Positions 19,547 through 27,833 of a DNA stretch of 54,004 nt are shown in pieces (the stretch's first letter is position 1; each line of letters begins with the position of its first letter). The translations under genes and the position numbers were made by a program. The DNA lies in the NCBI GenBank assembly GCA_021162615.1, contig JAGGYH010000015.1, positions 1-54,004 of the forward strand, given 5' to 3'. This DNA is from Candidatus Aminicenantota bacterium. Lineage in GTDB: Bacteria > Acidobacteriota > Aminicenantia > Aminicenantales > Aminicenantaceae. The notes under the pieces were generated by a model that made no database searches, was not told the DNA's origin, and saw only the letters and a list, made by a program, of their open reading frames with translations.

Positions 19547-20380
19547 TTATGCGATTTCACAGAATTCTTTGTTTTCCGTAAGGAAACGGACGGCTTTTAA
19601 ATGAAGGCTGTGGCCTGCTTTTTCTGCTTTGAAATAACCGGATAATCTGCCATCCAAAAGAGAGAGGTCGCCAATGAAATCGAGTATTTTGTGCCTTACG
19701 AATTCGTCTTGAAATCTTAAAGGTCCGTTTACGATCTTTTCGTCGTCAAGAACGATAGTATTGTCCAAAGAGCTTCCTAAAGCCAGTTTCTTTTCTCTAA
19801 GCTTTTCCGCATCTTTTAAGAATCCAAAAGTCCTGGCCGGAGCGATCTCTTTTCGGAATGTATCCCGGTTTATTTTTAAGCTTAGTTCCTGCCTTCCTAT
19901 ACAGGGGTGGTCATATTCTATGATATAGGTTATTTTAAAACCATCGCCGGGTGTGCCGTGGATAGAGGCGTTGTCTTCTTTGATCAGAAATGGTTTTTTT
20001 ATGGATATTGATTTCTTTTCCATACTGAGTGTTCTGGCCCCTGCTCTCTCTAAGGCATCACAAAAAGCCAAAGCGCTTCCGTCAAAAAAAGGCAGTTCCT
20101 CTTCATCTAGTTTTATAAGGACGCTGTTGATTCCAAATACAAACAAGACGGCCATGAGATGTTCGATGGTCCTTATTTTCATATCTCCGCATATGAGAGA
20201 TGAACTGTGCATAGCCTGTATTTTTTCGATATCAAGCCCCACAGAAGCATCCCCTCTGTCTTTTCTTTGAAAGAGGATTTTCCCTGATTCTGAAGGGCAG
20301 ATCCAGAGGTTGACATCCTTGCCTGAATGCACTCCTGTGCCGTTTAGATGGACTTGTTTGCGAATCGTTTTCTTGAACAT
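19547..20380 (-). CDS. lpxC: UDP-3-O-acyl-N-acetylglucosamine deacetylase
   Basis: 277 aa, about 25 shorter than E. coli LpxC but with both domains. It starts QVHLNGTGVHSGK as the family does; the zinc ligands are His in RTIEHLMAVLF and His/Asp in VRHKILDFIGD; GHSLHLKAV near the end supplies the catalytic His. It performs the committed step of lipid A synthesis, so the organism makes an LPS-type outer leaflet. It stands alone, divergent from larB. A 14-base match to the mobile-repeat terminus covers its first codon. Confidence 0.96.
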   Translation of the reverse strand: MFKKTIRKQVHLNGTGVHSGKDVNLWICPSESGKILFQRKDRGDASVGLDIEKIQAMHSSSLICGDMKIRTIEHLMAVLFVFGINSVLIKLDEEELPFFDGSALAFCDALERAGARTLSMEKKSISIKKPFLIKEDNASIHGTPGDGFKITYIIEYDHPCIGRQELSLKINRDTFRKEIAPARTFGFLKDAEKLREKKLALGSSLDNTIVLDDEKIVNGPLRFQDEFVRHKILDFIGDLSLLDGRLSGYFKAEKAGHSLHLKAVRFLTENKEFCEIA

Positions 20381-20392
20381 AATCCAGGTTAA
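20379..20392 (-). repeat. solo terminal repeat of the MITE-like family
   Basis: ATAATCCAGGTTAA is identical to the right terminus at 227-240. It overlaps the lpxC start codon and has no element body attached. It may be an excision remnant or chance. Confidence 0.4.
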
Positions 20393-20474
20393 TCATTCTA
20401 ATACACACCGGATTTAAAATCCATAATGAATATTCATATAAATTCATCCGGTTTTATGTTAAAATCAGAAAAAA

Positions 20475-21221
20475 ATGAAGTCATATTTGAAGCAAATACT
20501 GGGAAAAGTGGCAAAAGGAAGCCTCACCACAGAGGCGGCTTTGGAGAAGCTCAAGGATTATCCGTATCAGGACCTTGCTTTTGCAAAGGTAGACCATCAC
20601 AGGGAGCTGAGAAAAGGGGCACCAGAGGTGGTTTTGGGGATAGGGAAAAGCGCAAGCCAGATAAGGGATATTTCAAAACAGATCATAAAAAAAGGAAGCA
20701 GCCTTCTGGTCACTAAAGTCGGTAAAGAGACATATAAAAGTGTAAAAAAGGAAATACCGGAGTTGAAGTATCATCCCTCCGCAGGCCTTATGTACGTCAA
20801 AGCTGAGGGCGCTGTCCCGGGGAATGGGAAGATCGCTGTTGTCACGGCCGGCACGTCAGATATTCCCATTGCAGAGGAAGCAGCTGTTACCTGTGAAGTC
20901 CTGGGGAATGAAGTGTATAGAATATATGATGTTGGAGTCGCAGGGATTCACCGGTTGTTCGGTGAATACCATAAAATAAAGGATGCCCGGGTCATTATCG
21001 TTGTTGCGGGAATGGAAGGGGCTTTGCCCAGTGTGATAGCGGGCATGACATGCAGACCCATTATTGCCGTTCCCACAAGTGTGGGGTACGGAGCCAGCCT
21101 GAAAGGAATAGCAGCGCTTCTTGCTATGCTGAATTCTTGTCCGGGAGGGGTTGCTGTTGTCAACATAGACAACGGTTTTGGTGCTGGATACACAGCAAGC
21201 TTGATAAACCATCTGCCTTAA
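20475..21221 (+). CDS. larB: LarB-type pyridinium-3,5-biscarboxylate mononucleotide synthase
   Basis: 248 aa, full length. The C-terminal two thirds are a PurE-like fold: VVTAGTSDIPIAEEA, VVAGMEGALPSVIAG, VPTSVGYGASLKG, and the LarB-specific Cys in LNSCPGGVAVVNIDNGFGAG. LarB carboxylates and hydrolyses nicotinic acid adenine dinucleotide in the first step of nickel-pincer cofactor synthesis, used by lactate racemase and relatives. No larC or larE is in the window. The ribosome binding site is poor. Confidence 0.92.
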   Translation: MKSYLKQILGKVAKGSLTTEAALEKLKDYPYQDLAFAKVDHHRELRKGAPEVVLGIGKSASQIRDISKQIIKKGSSLLVTKVGKETYKSVKKEIPELKYHPSAGLMYVKAEGAVPGNGKIAVVTAGTSDIPIAEEAAVTCEVLGNEVYRIYDVGVAGIHRLFGEYHKIKDARVIIVVAGMEGALPSVIAGMTCRPIIAVPTSVGYGASLKGIAALLAMLNSCPGGVAVVNIDNGFGAGYTASLINHLP

Positions 21222-21300
21222 CCCTTACTCACTTGTAAAATATGAGTTCATGAGATAAAATGTTTAAAATCAAAGTTTAACTTCAAAATGGAGTCAAAAA

Positions 21301-21810
21301 TTGAATACGGAGAAAAAACAAACTTCCAAGAATGATTACGAAAAGGCTTTGTCATCTTTCGGCAGTGCGATGAAATACTTTCATAAGGATGATCTTGATA
21401 AAGCCAAACAGTCCCTTAAAGATTTCGTCAAGAGTCACAGCGAAGAAAAAGAACTGTTAGACAGGGCAAAAATCTACCTGGAGATTATCAAGCAGAGAGA
21501 GACAAAGGACTCGATACCTCTTAAATCCTTTGAAGATTATTACCAGCAAGGAATATTTCGTTTGAATCAGGGGCGGTATGAAGAAGCCATAGATTTTTTT
21601 CAGAAAGCCAATAAAAAAAAACCCAACCAGGGAAAGATTTATTATGGCATTGCCAATGCCTTTTGTCTTATGGGAGAAAAGGAAAAATGTATGGCAAACT
21701 TGAGAAAGGCTGTCAGCCTGGATAAATTCTATGCTATCTTGGCCCAAAATGAAGCTGATTTCAGCGAATTTATGGAAGATGAGGAATTTAGCAGTATATT
21801 TGATGAATAA
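21301..21810 (+). CDS. TPR-repeat protein
   Basis: 169 aa with a TTG start (GGAG seven bases before it). Residues about 80-150 hold two tetratricopeptide units: YYQQGIFRLNQGRYEEAIDF and IYYGIANAFCLMGEKEKC. An earlier imperfect helical pair covers residues 10-60. It ends in an acidic tail. TPR proteins are protein-protein adaptors; no enzyme motif is seen. glmU starts five bases after its stop, so it belongs to the same transcript as glmU-glmS. Confidence 0.8.
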   Translation: MNTEKKQTSKNDYEKALSSFGSAMKYFHKDDLDKAKQSLKDFVKSHSEEKELLDRAKIYLEIIKQRETKDSIPLKSFEDYYQQGIFRLNQGRYEEAIDFFQKANKKKPNQGKIYYGIANAFCLMGEKEKCMANLRKAVSLDKFYAILAQNEADFSEFMEDEEFSSIFDE

Positions 21811-21815
21811 AGGTC

Positions 21816-23192
21816 ATGGATTCTCTGTGCATATTGGTCCTTGCAGCCGGCAAAGGGACCAGGTTTAAGTCCCATCGTGTCAAAGTGCTCCACGAGTTGA
21901 TGGGGAAGCCTATGCTGAGTTGGATTTTAGAGTCTGTTTCCGGATTGGACCCGGAGAAGGTCTATGTGGTTGTGGGCTGTCAAAAAGAAGAGGTAAAAAG
22001 AGAGATCAATCGGAAAGATGTGGCGTTTGTCCATCAAGCCGAGCAGTTGGGAACCGCGAACGCCGTCCTCGCGGCAAAAGACGCTATAAAAACCGATTTG
22101 GATAAAGATATCCTTATCATTAATGGTGACCTTCCTCTTCTAAGGGCCGAGACGTTGAAGGCTTTGGTGGGAAAGCATAAAAGAGAGAAAAATGATTTGA
22201 CGTTTATGTCAGCGGAGATGGAAAACCCTACCGGTTTCGGAAGGCTCATCTTCGATAAAGAAGGCAAGGTCAAAATCGTTGAGGAGAGAGAAGCCACCCC
22301 GGAGCAGAAAAAAATAAAAGAGGCCAATGTGGGGATTTATGTTTTCAACGCAGGGGCCTTGCTCAAGACACTGCCGGCAATTTCAAATGATAATAAAAAA
22401 GGAGAGTACTACCTGACAGATGCGGTGGAGATCCTCTCACAAAAAGGAAGCAGGGTAGGAGTTTTTCAAACCGAAAGTCCGGAAGAGATCGTGGGGGTTA
22501 ATGACCGATTTGAATTGGCCTCTGCCGCAAGGAAACTCCGTTTAAGGAAGATAAAGATGCTGGCTGAGGAAGGGATTACTTTTTATGACCCGGAATCCAC
22601 ATGGATAGGCGAAGATGTGAAGATCGGCATGGATTCGGTGGTTTATCCGTCCGTTGTGATCGAAGGGAAGACAGTCATCGGAAAAGAATGCGTTCTTTCC
22701 CCTTCGGTTCATATCATGGACTCGCACATAGGTGACGGGGTGAAAATATTGAGTTCCACTGTGATCCAAGAAAGCCTCATAGAAGACCATGTCAAAGTAG
22801 GGCCCTTTGCACACCTGAGGCCTGAGACAGTCCTCAAAAAAGGTTCGAAAGTGGGAAATTTCGTGGAGATGAAAAAAACCGTGTTCGGGGAAAAATCCAA
22901 AGCAGGACATCTCTCTTATTTGGGAGATTCTATTGTGGGAAAAGAGGTTAATATCGGTGCAGGGACCATTACATGTAATTATGATGGGAAGAAAAAACAC
23001 AGGACTGTGATAGAAGACGGGGCGTTTATAGGATCCGGAGTGGAATTGGTAGCTCCGGTCAAAATCGGGAAAAACGCTTATATCGGAGCCGGCTCGACCA
23101 TAACCAAAGATGTGCCGCCTTATTCCTTGGCTGTTTCAAGGAGCCCTCAAAAACAGAGAAAAGATTGGGGCAGAAAAAGAAGGAAAGACTAG
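21816..23192 (+). CDS. glmU: bifunctional UDP-GlcNAc pyrophosphorylase / glucosamine-1-phosphate acetyltransferase
   Basis: 458 aa, standard for GlmU. N-terminal uridylyltransferase: LVLAAGKGTRFKS...KVLHELMGKPM signature, INGDLPLL metal site. C-terminal left-handed beta helix with hexapeptide repeats, LGDSIVGKEVNIGAGTIT and IGKNAYIGAGSTITKDVP. It makes UDP-GlcNAc for peptidoglycan and lipid A. Its stop codon shares one base with the GTG start of glmS, placing the synthesis of glucosamine-6-P and of UDP-GlcNAc in one transcript. Confidence 0.97.
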   Translation: MDSLCILVLAAGKGTRFKSHRVKVLHELMGKPMLSWILESVSGLDPEKVYVVVGCQKEEVKREINRKDVAFVHQAEQLGTANAVLAAKDAIKTDLDKDILIINGDLPLLRAETLKALVGKHKREKNDLTFMSAEMENPTGFGRLIFDKEGKVKIVEEREATPEQKKIKEANVGIYVFNAGALLKTLPAISNDNKKGEYYLTDAVEILSQKGSRVGVFQTESPEEIVGVNDRFELASAARKLRLRKIKMLAEEGITFYDPESTWIGEDVKIGMDSVVYPSVVIEGKTVIGKECVLSPSVHIMDSHIGDGVKILSSTVIQESLIEDHVKVGPFAHLRPETVLKKGSKVGNFVEMKKTVFGEKSKAGHLSYLGDSIVGKEVNIGAGTITCNYDGKKKHRTVIEDGAFIGSGVELVAPVKIGKNAYIGAGSTITKDVPPYSLAVSRSPQKQRKDWGRKRRKD

Positions 23193-25021
23193 TGTGCGGA
23201 ATCATCGGATATATAGGAAATAAAGACACGGTTTCCGTGCTTTTGGACGGGCTCAAAAAGCTGGAATACAGGGGTTATGATTCAGCAGGGATGGCCATTG
23301 TCAGGGGAGACCGTATCATAAGAAAGAGGGTAAAGGGGAAAATAACCTTTTTGGAAAAGGAACTCAAATCGTCTCCTATCAAAGGAGATTACGGAGTCGG
23401 CCATACCCGCTGGGCGACACATGGGAGACCTTCAGAGGAAAACGCACACCCCCATCAGGACTGCCATGGAGATATCGTGGTGGTTCACAATGGAATAATT
23501 GAAAATTATGTCAGTCTGAAGGAAAAGCTGGCCAACCAGGGCCATACCTTCAAGACCGAGACAGATACAGAGGTCATCCCCCATTTGATCGAGCAGCATT
23601 TTAAAGGGAATCTGGAAGAGGCGGTAAGGCAGGCTGTACGTGAGATGGAAGGTGCTTTTGCGGTGGCTGCAGTTTCAGCCAAGGACAGGGGAAAAATCGT
23701 TGTGGCGAGACAAGGCCCTCCGGCTGTCATTGGAATCGGCAGAGATGAATATTTCATTTCTTCGGATATCAATCCTCTGCTCAGTTATACGAGGGATGTT
23801 GTTTTTCTTCAGGACAGGGAAATCGCTGTTGTGCGGCCGGATGGAGTCACGTTCAAAACATTTTCAGGAAGGTCTGTAAAGAAAGAAATCGAGCATGTTG
23901 CATGGAATCCGGTTATGATCGAAAAAGGCGGTTATAAGCATTTCATGCTCAAAGAGATTTTTGAGCAGCCCCAGGTTATTAGGGATACGTTCAAGGGAAG
24001 GATGTCGCTTGATACGGGAAGCATATATTTGGATGAAATGGGGATCGCTGAAAATGATATAAAAAGAATCTCCCGGGCCGTCATCATTGCGTGCGGCACA
24101 TCTTTTCATTCGGGCCTGGTCGGTAAGTATTTTATCGAGACTTTAGCCCGGATACCGGTTGATGTCGAGTATGCCTCCGAGTACAGATACAGGGATTTCA
24201 TACCGGACGAGAAGGCGCTTTATATTTTTATTTCCCAGAGCGGAGAAACAGCCGACACACTGGCCGCTTTAAAGGCGGTCAAAAAGAAGGATTTACTGAC
24301 TCTGGCCTTATGCAATGCGGACAGCTCTTCTCTGACAAGAGAGTCCAAAGGAGTTCTGTTGACCCATGCCGGACCTGAAATCGGAGTGGCTGCCACAAAG
24401 ACCTTTTCCGCCCAGATGTCTGTGCTGGCCCTTTTCGCTCTTTATACAGCTCAAATTAAAGGGGTGCTTAGTAGGGAAAAAAGCATAGCCTATATAAAGG
24501 AACTCCAGCGAGTCCCTCATAAATTGGAGATCATTTTAAACGCAGCTGAAGCAGTGGAGCTTCTTGCTCTGGATTTTTTGTCTTATTCCCACTTCCTTTA
24601 TCTGGGGCGATGGGTGAGCTATCCCATTGCTCTGGAGGGAGCTTTGAAGTTAAAAGAGATTTCCTATGTCCATGCCGAAGGGTATCCGGGCGGCGAGATG
24701 AAGCACGGCCCTATTGCCCTTATTGATGAAAAGATGCCGACTATGGTGATCGCGCCCAAAGACAGGGTCTTTGACAAGGTGTTGAGCAATGTGTTCGAAG
24801 TAAAAGCCAGGCTGGGCACGGTTACTGCAGTGGCTTTCAGAAGCGACAAAGAGATAGCGAAAAGTGTGGATAAGGTTATACGCATTCCTGATATTCACGA
24901 GCTTTTCTCTCCCTTTCTTACGGCTGTTCCGATGCAGCTTTTTGCCTATTATATTGCCGCAGCAAGGGGCGCTGATGTGGACCAGCCCCGGAACCTGGCA
25001 AAAAGCGTAACCGTCGAATAA
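23192..25021 (+). CDS. glmS: glutamine-fructose-6-phosphate aminotransferase (isomerizing)
   Basis: 609 aa. The track starts at 23165, but the N-terminal nucleophile must be Cys right after Met, so GTG 23192 is the start (MCGIIGYIG), with AGGAAAG 23181-23187 as its ribosome binding site. The glutaminase domain runs to about residue 240; two SIS domains follow (ACGTSFHSG, SQSGETADTL), ending in the diagnostic DQPRNLAKSVTVE. It converts fructose-6-P and Gln to glucosamine-6-P. No glmS ribozyme is possible upstream because glmU abuts it. Confidence 0.97.
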   Translation: MCGIIGYIGNKDTVSVLLDGLKKLEYRGYDSAGMAIVRGDRIIRKRVKGKITFLEKELKSSPIKGDYGVGHTRWATHGRPSEENAHPHQDCHGDIVVVHNGIIENYVSLKEKLANQGHTFKTETDTEVIPHLIEQHFKGNLEEAVRQAVREMEGAFAVAAVSAKDRGKIVVARQGPPAVIGIGRDEYFISSDINPLLSYTRDVVFLQDREIAVVRPDGVTFKTFSGRSVKKEIEHVAWNPVMIEKGGYKHFMLKEIFEQPQVIRDTFKGRMSLDTGSIYLDEMGIAENDIKRISRAVIIACGTSFHSGLVGKYFIETLARIPVDVEYASEYRYRDFIPDEKALYIFISQSGETADTLAALKAVKKKDLLTLALCNADSSSLTRESKGVLLTHAGPEIGVAATKTFSAQMSVLALFALYTAQIKGVLSREKSIAYIKELQRVPHKLEIILNAAEAVELLALDFLSYSHFLYLGRWVSYPIALEGALKLKEISYVHAEGYPGGEMKHGPIALIDEKMPTMVIAPKDRVFDKVLSNVFEVKARLGTVTAVAFRSDKEIAKSVDKVIRIPDIHELFSPFLTAVPMQLFAYYIAAARGADVDQPRNLAKSVTVE

Positions 25022-25073
25022 GCGGCGGTTGTTGCATTCCAATACTTTCTTTTCCCGGGTGAAAATACTTGTC

Positions 25074-25102
25074 TTGTTGAGGAATTTTTGTTGTGATATA
25101 AT
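25074..25102 (+). promoter_or_regulatory. promoter of tRNA-Leu
   Basis: Perfect TATAAT at 25097-25102 with a weak TTGTTG -35 at 25074-25079 (17-base spacer), 15 bases before the tRNA. Confidence 0.5.
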
Positions 25103-25117
25103 CGATTTCACTAAACT

Positions 25118-25202
25118 GCCGGGGTGGCGGAATTGGTAGACGCAAGGGACTTAAAATCCCTCGGAGGTTTCCTCTGTGCGGGTTCGAGTCCCGCCCCCGG
25201 CA
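25118..25202 (+). tRNA. tRNA-Leu (TAA)
   Basis: Acceptor GCCGGGG/CCCCGGC, anticodon loop TTAAAAT gives TAA, and the long variable arm (CTCGGAGGTTTCCTCTGTG) is typical of class II tRNA-Leu. T-arm GCGGGTTCGAGTCCCGC. 3' CCA not encoded. Confidence 0.95.
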
Positions 25203-25226
25203 TTCTTTTTGTCCTTAATTCCCCTG

Positions 25227-25282
25227 GAATGAAGCACAGGCCATACCTGAATTTCACATCAGCTCGCCTCTATGGTAAAAAA
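25227..25282 (-). repeat. fragment of the MITE-like element (reverse orientation)
   Basis: Read on the minus strand, ACCATAGAGGCGAGCTGATG followed by TGAAATTCAGGTATGGCC matches the left/right module junction of the 3.5-kb copy (ACCATATAGGCAAGCCGATG). No terminal repeats remain. Confidence 0.6.
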
Positions 25283-25461
25283 GCAGCCTTTCTGCCATTT
25301 GAGAGCGAGCCGAATTATGAGTACAGGCAAACAGGACAGATTTCTTTTCAGGTCGAGAAGATCGACTTCGCTGTCACCGACGCGAATGATTTTAAGATTT
25401 GTTGGGATGTTGGAGCACTGGCAGCCTATCACATTTACCCTTTCACTGTGGATCTTATAAC

Positions 25462-25701
25462 TCACATCTCTTTCTGTATCCACTTTTTGATTTCTTCCGG
25501 AGAGGGTATGCGGCCGGATGCTTTGATTTTTCCGTTGATGACCAACCCGGGAGTAGCGAAAATCTTGTACTCGGAAATTTTTTTGATGTCAGTGACTTTC
25601 TGAACGTCGGCGCCGACATTAAGTTCGGCAAGGGCGTTGATCGTTCTTTTTTCCACTTCTCTGCACCTCGGACAACCCGGTCCTAAAATCCTTATTTCCA
25701 T
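25462..25701 (-). CDS. small thioredoxin-fold redox protein (redox-active disulfide protein type)
   Basis: 79 aa. The track starts at a GTG (25710) that overlaps the ribosome binding site; GGAGG sits eight bases before ATG 25701, which is preferred. It begins MEIRILGPGCPRCREVEK with a CxxC (CPRC) redox centre, then the cis-Pro region ATPGLVINGK. This mini-thioredoxin family (thioredoxin_3 / TIGR00412) is often beside ArsP/DUF318 permeases. It follows the permease by 76 bases on the same strand, so it may reduce the metalloid substrate or a regulator disulfide. Confidence 0.88.
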   Translation of the reverse strand: MEIRILGPGCPRCREVEKRTINALAELNVGADVQKVTDIKKISEYKIFATPGLVINGKIKASGRIPSPEEIKKWIQKEM

Positions 25702-25777
25702 ATTTTTCACCTCCGAAATAAAAGTTAATATAGTTTCTTTAGTTTATTTGGTTTATGAGGAATTAAATTTAATATTT

Positions 25778-26947
25778 TCATGAAAAAAAATGTCCATAAA
25801 TCATTCCCGTTATAGTCGCCATAATGACCACAAGCGTAATATAGGCAAGCGTCTTTTTTGTCCCGATAATACTTCTTATGACAAGCATGTTGGGAAGTGA
25901 TAAAGCAGGACCGGCGAGAAGAAGAGCCAGGGCCGGCCCCTGCCCCATACCCGCCCCTAAAAGTCCTTGAAGAATGGGCACTTCTGTTAAAGTAGCAAAG
26001 TACATCAAGGCTCCTGCCACAGAGGCAAAAAGATTCGCCCCCAGGCTGTTTCCGCCCACAAGCTGAGCCACCCAATTACTGGGGATTATGCCTTCATGAC
26101 CCGGCCTTCCCAGTAAAAAGCCGGAGGCTAAGACGCCGGCAAACAAAAGGGGAAAGATCTGTTTGGCAAAAACCCAGGTGGAAAAGGTCCATTCTTTTAG
26201 TTCTTCTTTCCTGAACCATCTGATAATCATCCAGGCAAGAACAGCCAGAAGCACTGCACCGATATACCATTTTGCTTGATAGATAAGGTGCCAGACTTTG
26301 AGCTCCGGGCTTGATTTTCCCCAGTTTATGAACACCAGAATTCCCACCATCACCGCAAAATAAAGAATTGTTTTCCAAAAAGGCCGGGTTTCTTTTTCTT
26401 CTTCTTCCATAAATTCTGATTGTTCTCTGTTCTTTTCTTCCTCTTTGCTGAATAAAAGATGCATAAGGAGTCCGATCACAACCGCAAACACAACCGCACC
26501 TATCGCCCGGGCTAATCCTAGTTTGTATCCCAGGACTTTGGCAGTAAGGATTATGGCTAATACATTGATAGCCGGTCCTGAATACAGAAAAGCAGTTGCC
26601 GGGCCTATGCCCGCTCCTCTGGAGTAAATTCCTGCAAAAAGGGGAAGAACCGTGCAGGAGCAGACGGCCAGAATGGTTCCGGAGACAGAAGCTATAGAGT
26701 AAGAAACGATTTTTTTGGCTTTAGCTCCAAAGTATTTGATAACAGAGGCTTTGCTGACAAAAACTGAAATGGCGCCTGCTATAAAAAATGCTGGGATCAG
26801 ACACAGCAGAACATGTTCCCGGGCATATTCCTGAAGCAGCAAGAAAGCCTCGCTGATTGCATTCTGAACAGTGGGCTGCTGAAAGGGGATGAAGTAAGAG
26901 GCCAGAAAAGCGATGAGAAAAATGAGGAAAATCCATCTGTCTTTCAT
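25778..26947 (-). CDS. ArsP/DUF318-family permease
   Basis: 389 aa with about ten hydrophobic segments in two similar halves separated by a Glu/Lys-rich cytoplasmic loop (about residues 165-190). The signature AVCSCTVLPLFAGIYSRGAG lies in the first half, and a related stretch (MYFATLTEVPILQGLLGAG) in the second. In characterised ArsP, conserved Cys residues bind trivalent organoarsenicals for export. Promoter and ArsR-type operator lie in the divergent gap toward the arsR-like gene. The substrate could be an organoarsenical, another soft metal(loid), or unknown. Confidence 0.88.
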   Translation of the reverse strand: MKDRWIFLIFLIAFLASYFIPFQQPTVQNAISEAFLLLQEYAREHVLLCLIPAFFIAGAISVFVSKASVIKYFGAKAKKIVSYSIASVSGTILAVCSCTVLPLFAGIYSRGAGIGPATAFLYSGPAINVLAIILTAKVLGYKLGLARAIGAVVFAVVIGLLMHLLFSKEEEKNREQSEFMEEEEKETRPFWKTILYFAVMVGILVFINWGKSSPELKVWHLIYQAKWYIGAVLLAVLAWMIIRWFRKEELKEWTFSTWVFAKQIFPLLFAGVLASGFLLGRPGHEGIIPSNWVAQLVGGNSLGANLFASVAGALMYFATLTEVPILQGLLGAGMGQGPALALLLAGPALSLPNMLVIRSIIGTKKTLAYITLVVIMATITGMIYGHFFS

Positions 26948-26993
26948 GGCTACATATCTCCGTAAATTCTTAGGCCTCTAATCCCATAATTAA

Positions 26994-27035
26994 ATATGAA
27001 CATATATTCATATCATCGAAAGTCATTCTTGTCAA
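26994..27035 (-). promoter_or_regulatory. permease promoter with overlapping ArsR-type operator
   Basis: Minus-strand TTGACA (27030-27035), 17-base spacer, TATGAA -10. The -10 lies within the dyad ATATGAA-CATATA-TTCATAT (26994-27013), seven-base perfect arms. A bound ArsR dimer would block polymerase here. Confidence 0.65.
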
Positions 27036-27074
27036 GTTTATTTGGTTCTTACAGAACAAGTCCTGTTAAAAGAA

Positions 27075-27103
27075 TTGACGAATGAGTGGAGAAATTTTAG
27101 AAT
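27075..27103 (+). promoter_or_regulatory. promoter of the arsR-like gene
   Basis: TTGACG (27075-27080), 17-base spacer, TAGAAT (27098-27103). It lies inside the upstream extension of the track ORF, which supports the later ATG at 27129. Confidence 0.5.
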
Positions 27104-27128
27104 AAATAAATACTGTAAAGTGGTTATT

Positions 27129-27476
27129 ATGAGGAACGACATAAAAATTTTCAAAGCCCTTTCAGATCCGACCAGACTCCGTATTCTCCATCTCCTTTTA
27201 AAAAGAAAATTATGCGTATGCGAGCTCGTCTTTATCCTGAAAATGGAACAGTCCCGCATCTCCCATCAGCTCCGGGTCCTGCGAGAAGCGGGTCTGGTGG
27301 AGGATAAACGGGATGGCAAATGGATCAATTATCAGATTCCCAAAAAAACAAAAGAAATTTTCAAAAAAATATTAGACCAAATATCAAAGGAAAATTTTTT
27401 TGATTCAGCGGAATTTGAGGAAGACAGAAAAAACCTGGAAATTTGTCTCAAAGAGAATTTTCGCATGAAAAAATAA
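27129..27476 (+). CDS. ArsR-family metal(loid)-responsive repressor
   Basis: Start moved from 27042 to ATG 27129 (115 aa) because a promoter lies between them and the ArsR fold begins with NDIKIFKALSDPTRLRILHLL. The winged helix contains RKLCVCELVFIL, a CxC metal-binding pair in the place used by arsenic/cadmium-type ArsR sensors, then the recognition helix MEQSRISHQLRVLREAGLV. It is divergent from the ArsP-like permease and its likely operator sits on the permease promoter, so metal binding should release permease transcription. Its C-terminal 30 residues are charged. Confidence 0.9.
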   Translation: MRNDIKIFKALSDPTRLRILHLLLKRKLCVCELVFILKMEQSRISHQLRVLREAGLVEDKRDGKWINYQIPKKTKEIFKKILDQISKENFFDSAEFEEDRKNLEICLKENFRMKK

Positions 27477-27479
27477 AGT

Positions 27480-27495
27480 TAACCTGGATTATTCA
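27480..27495 (+). repeat. solo terminal repeat of the MITE-like family
   Basis: TAACCTGGATTATTCA, the inverted form of the terminus at 224-240, placed three bases after the arsR stop codon with no element body. Confidence 0.45.
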
Positions 27496-27499
27496 AAAA

Positions 27500-27820
27500 T
27501 TAAGAAGCTGATGCAGGGGTTGCTGTAATCTGCAGTCCAAGGATCCGGACGCCCTTTTGGGTTTGCATGGACAGAGTGGCCGGTTCAGTAATAAGGCAGT
27601 GCATCTCTTTAAAATCCTTTTTTTCTGAGTTCACCTCAATTGTCGCTTCTCCCTCCAAAACAATGAAAACAACATATTCTGACATCTTGCAGGGAGGCAT
27701 TTTCCCCCCGGGAGGCAGTTCAATTATTCGGGTTTTGAATTCTTCTGTTTGGAATAAAACATTCTTTTCCCTTTTTTCGTATGGAAAAGCTTTTATTTGA
27801 GAGAGATCGAATGCTTTCAT
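27500..27820 (-). CDS. small cupin-domain protein
   Basis: 106 aa. Beta-rich with the cupin-like run IELPPGGKMPPCKMSEYVVF and VLEGEATIEVNSEKKDF, then a second strand set LITEPATLSMQTQKGVRIL. The usual metal-binding His residues of motif 1 are not obvious (Cys, Ser and Tyr take their place), so it may bind a soft metal through Cys or be non-catalytic. It is the last gene of the PadR operon, 13 bases after the second half-permease, with AAGGAG overlapping the preceding stop. Confidence 0.75.
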   Translation of the reverse strand: MKAFDLSQIKAFPYEKREKNVLFQTEEFKTRIIELPPGGKMPPCKMSEYVVFIVLEGEATIEVNSEKKDFKEMHCLITEPATLSMQTQKGVRILGLQITATPASAS

Positions 27821-27833
27821 TTTTCATTTCTCC

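Noticed and set aside
20426-20437. Perfect 12-base palindrome ATGAATATTCAT between lpxC and larB
   Set aside because: AT-rich and short; no regulator nearby and no good promoter alignment, so it may be chance.
25124-25603. 159-aa ORF on the plus strand
   Set aside because: It runs through tRNA-Leu, a repeat fragment and antisense of the mini-thioredoxin gene.
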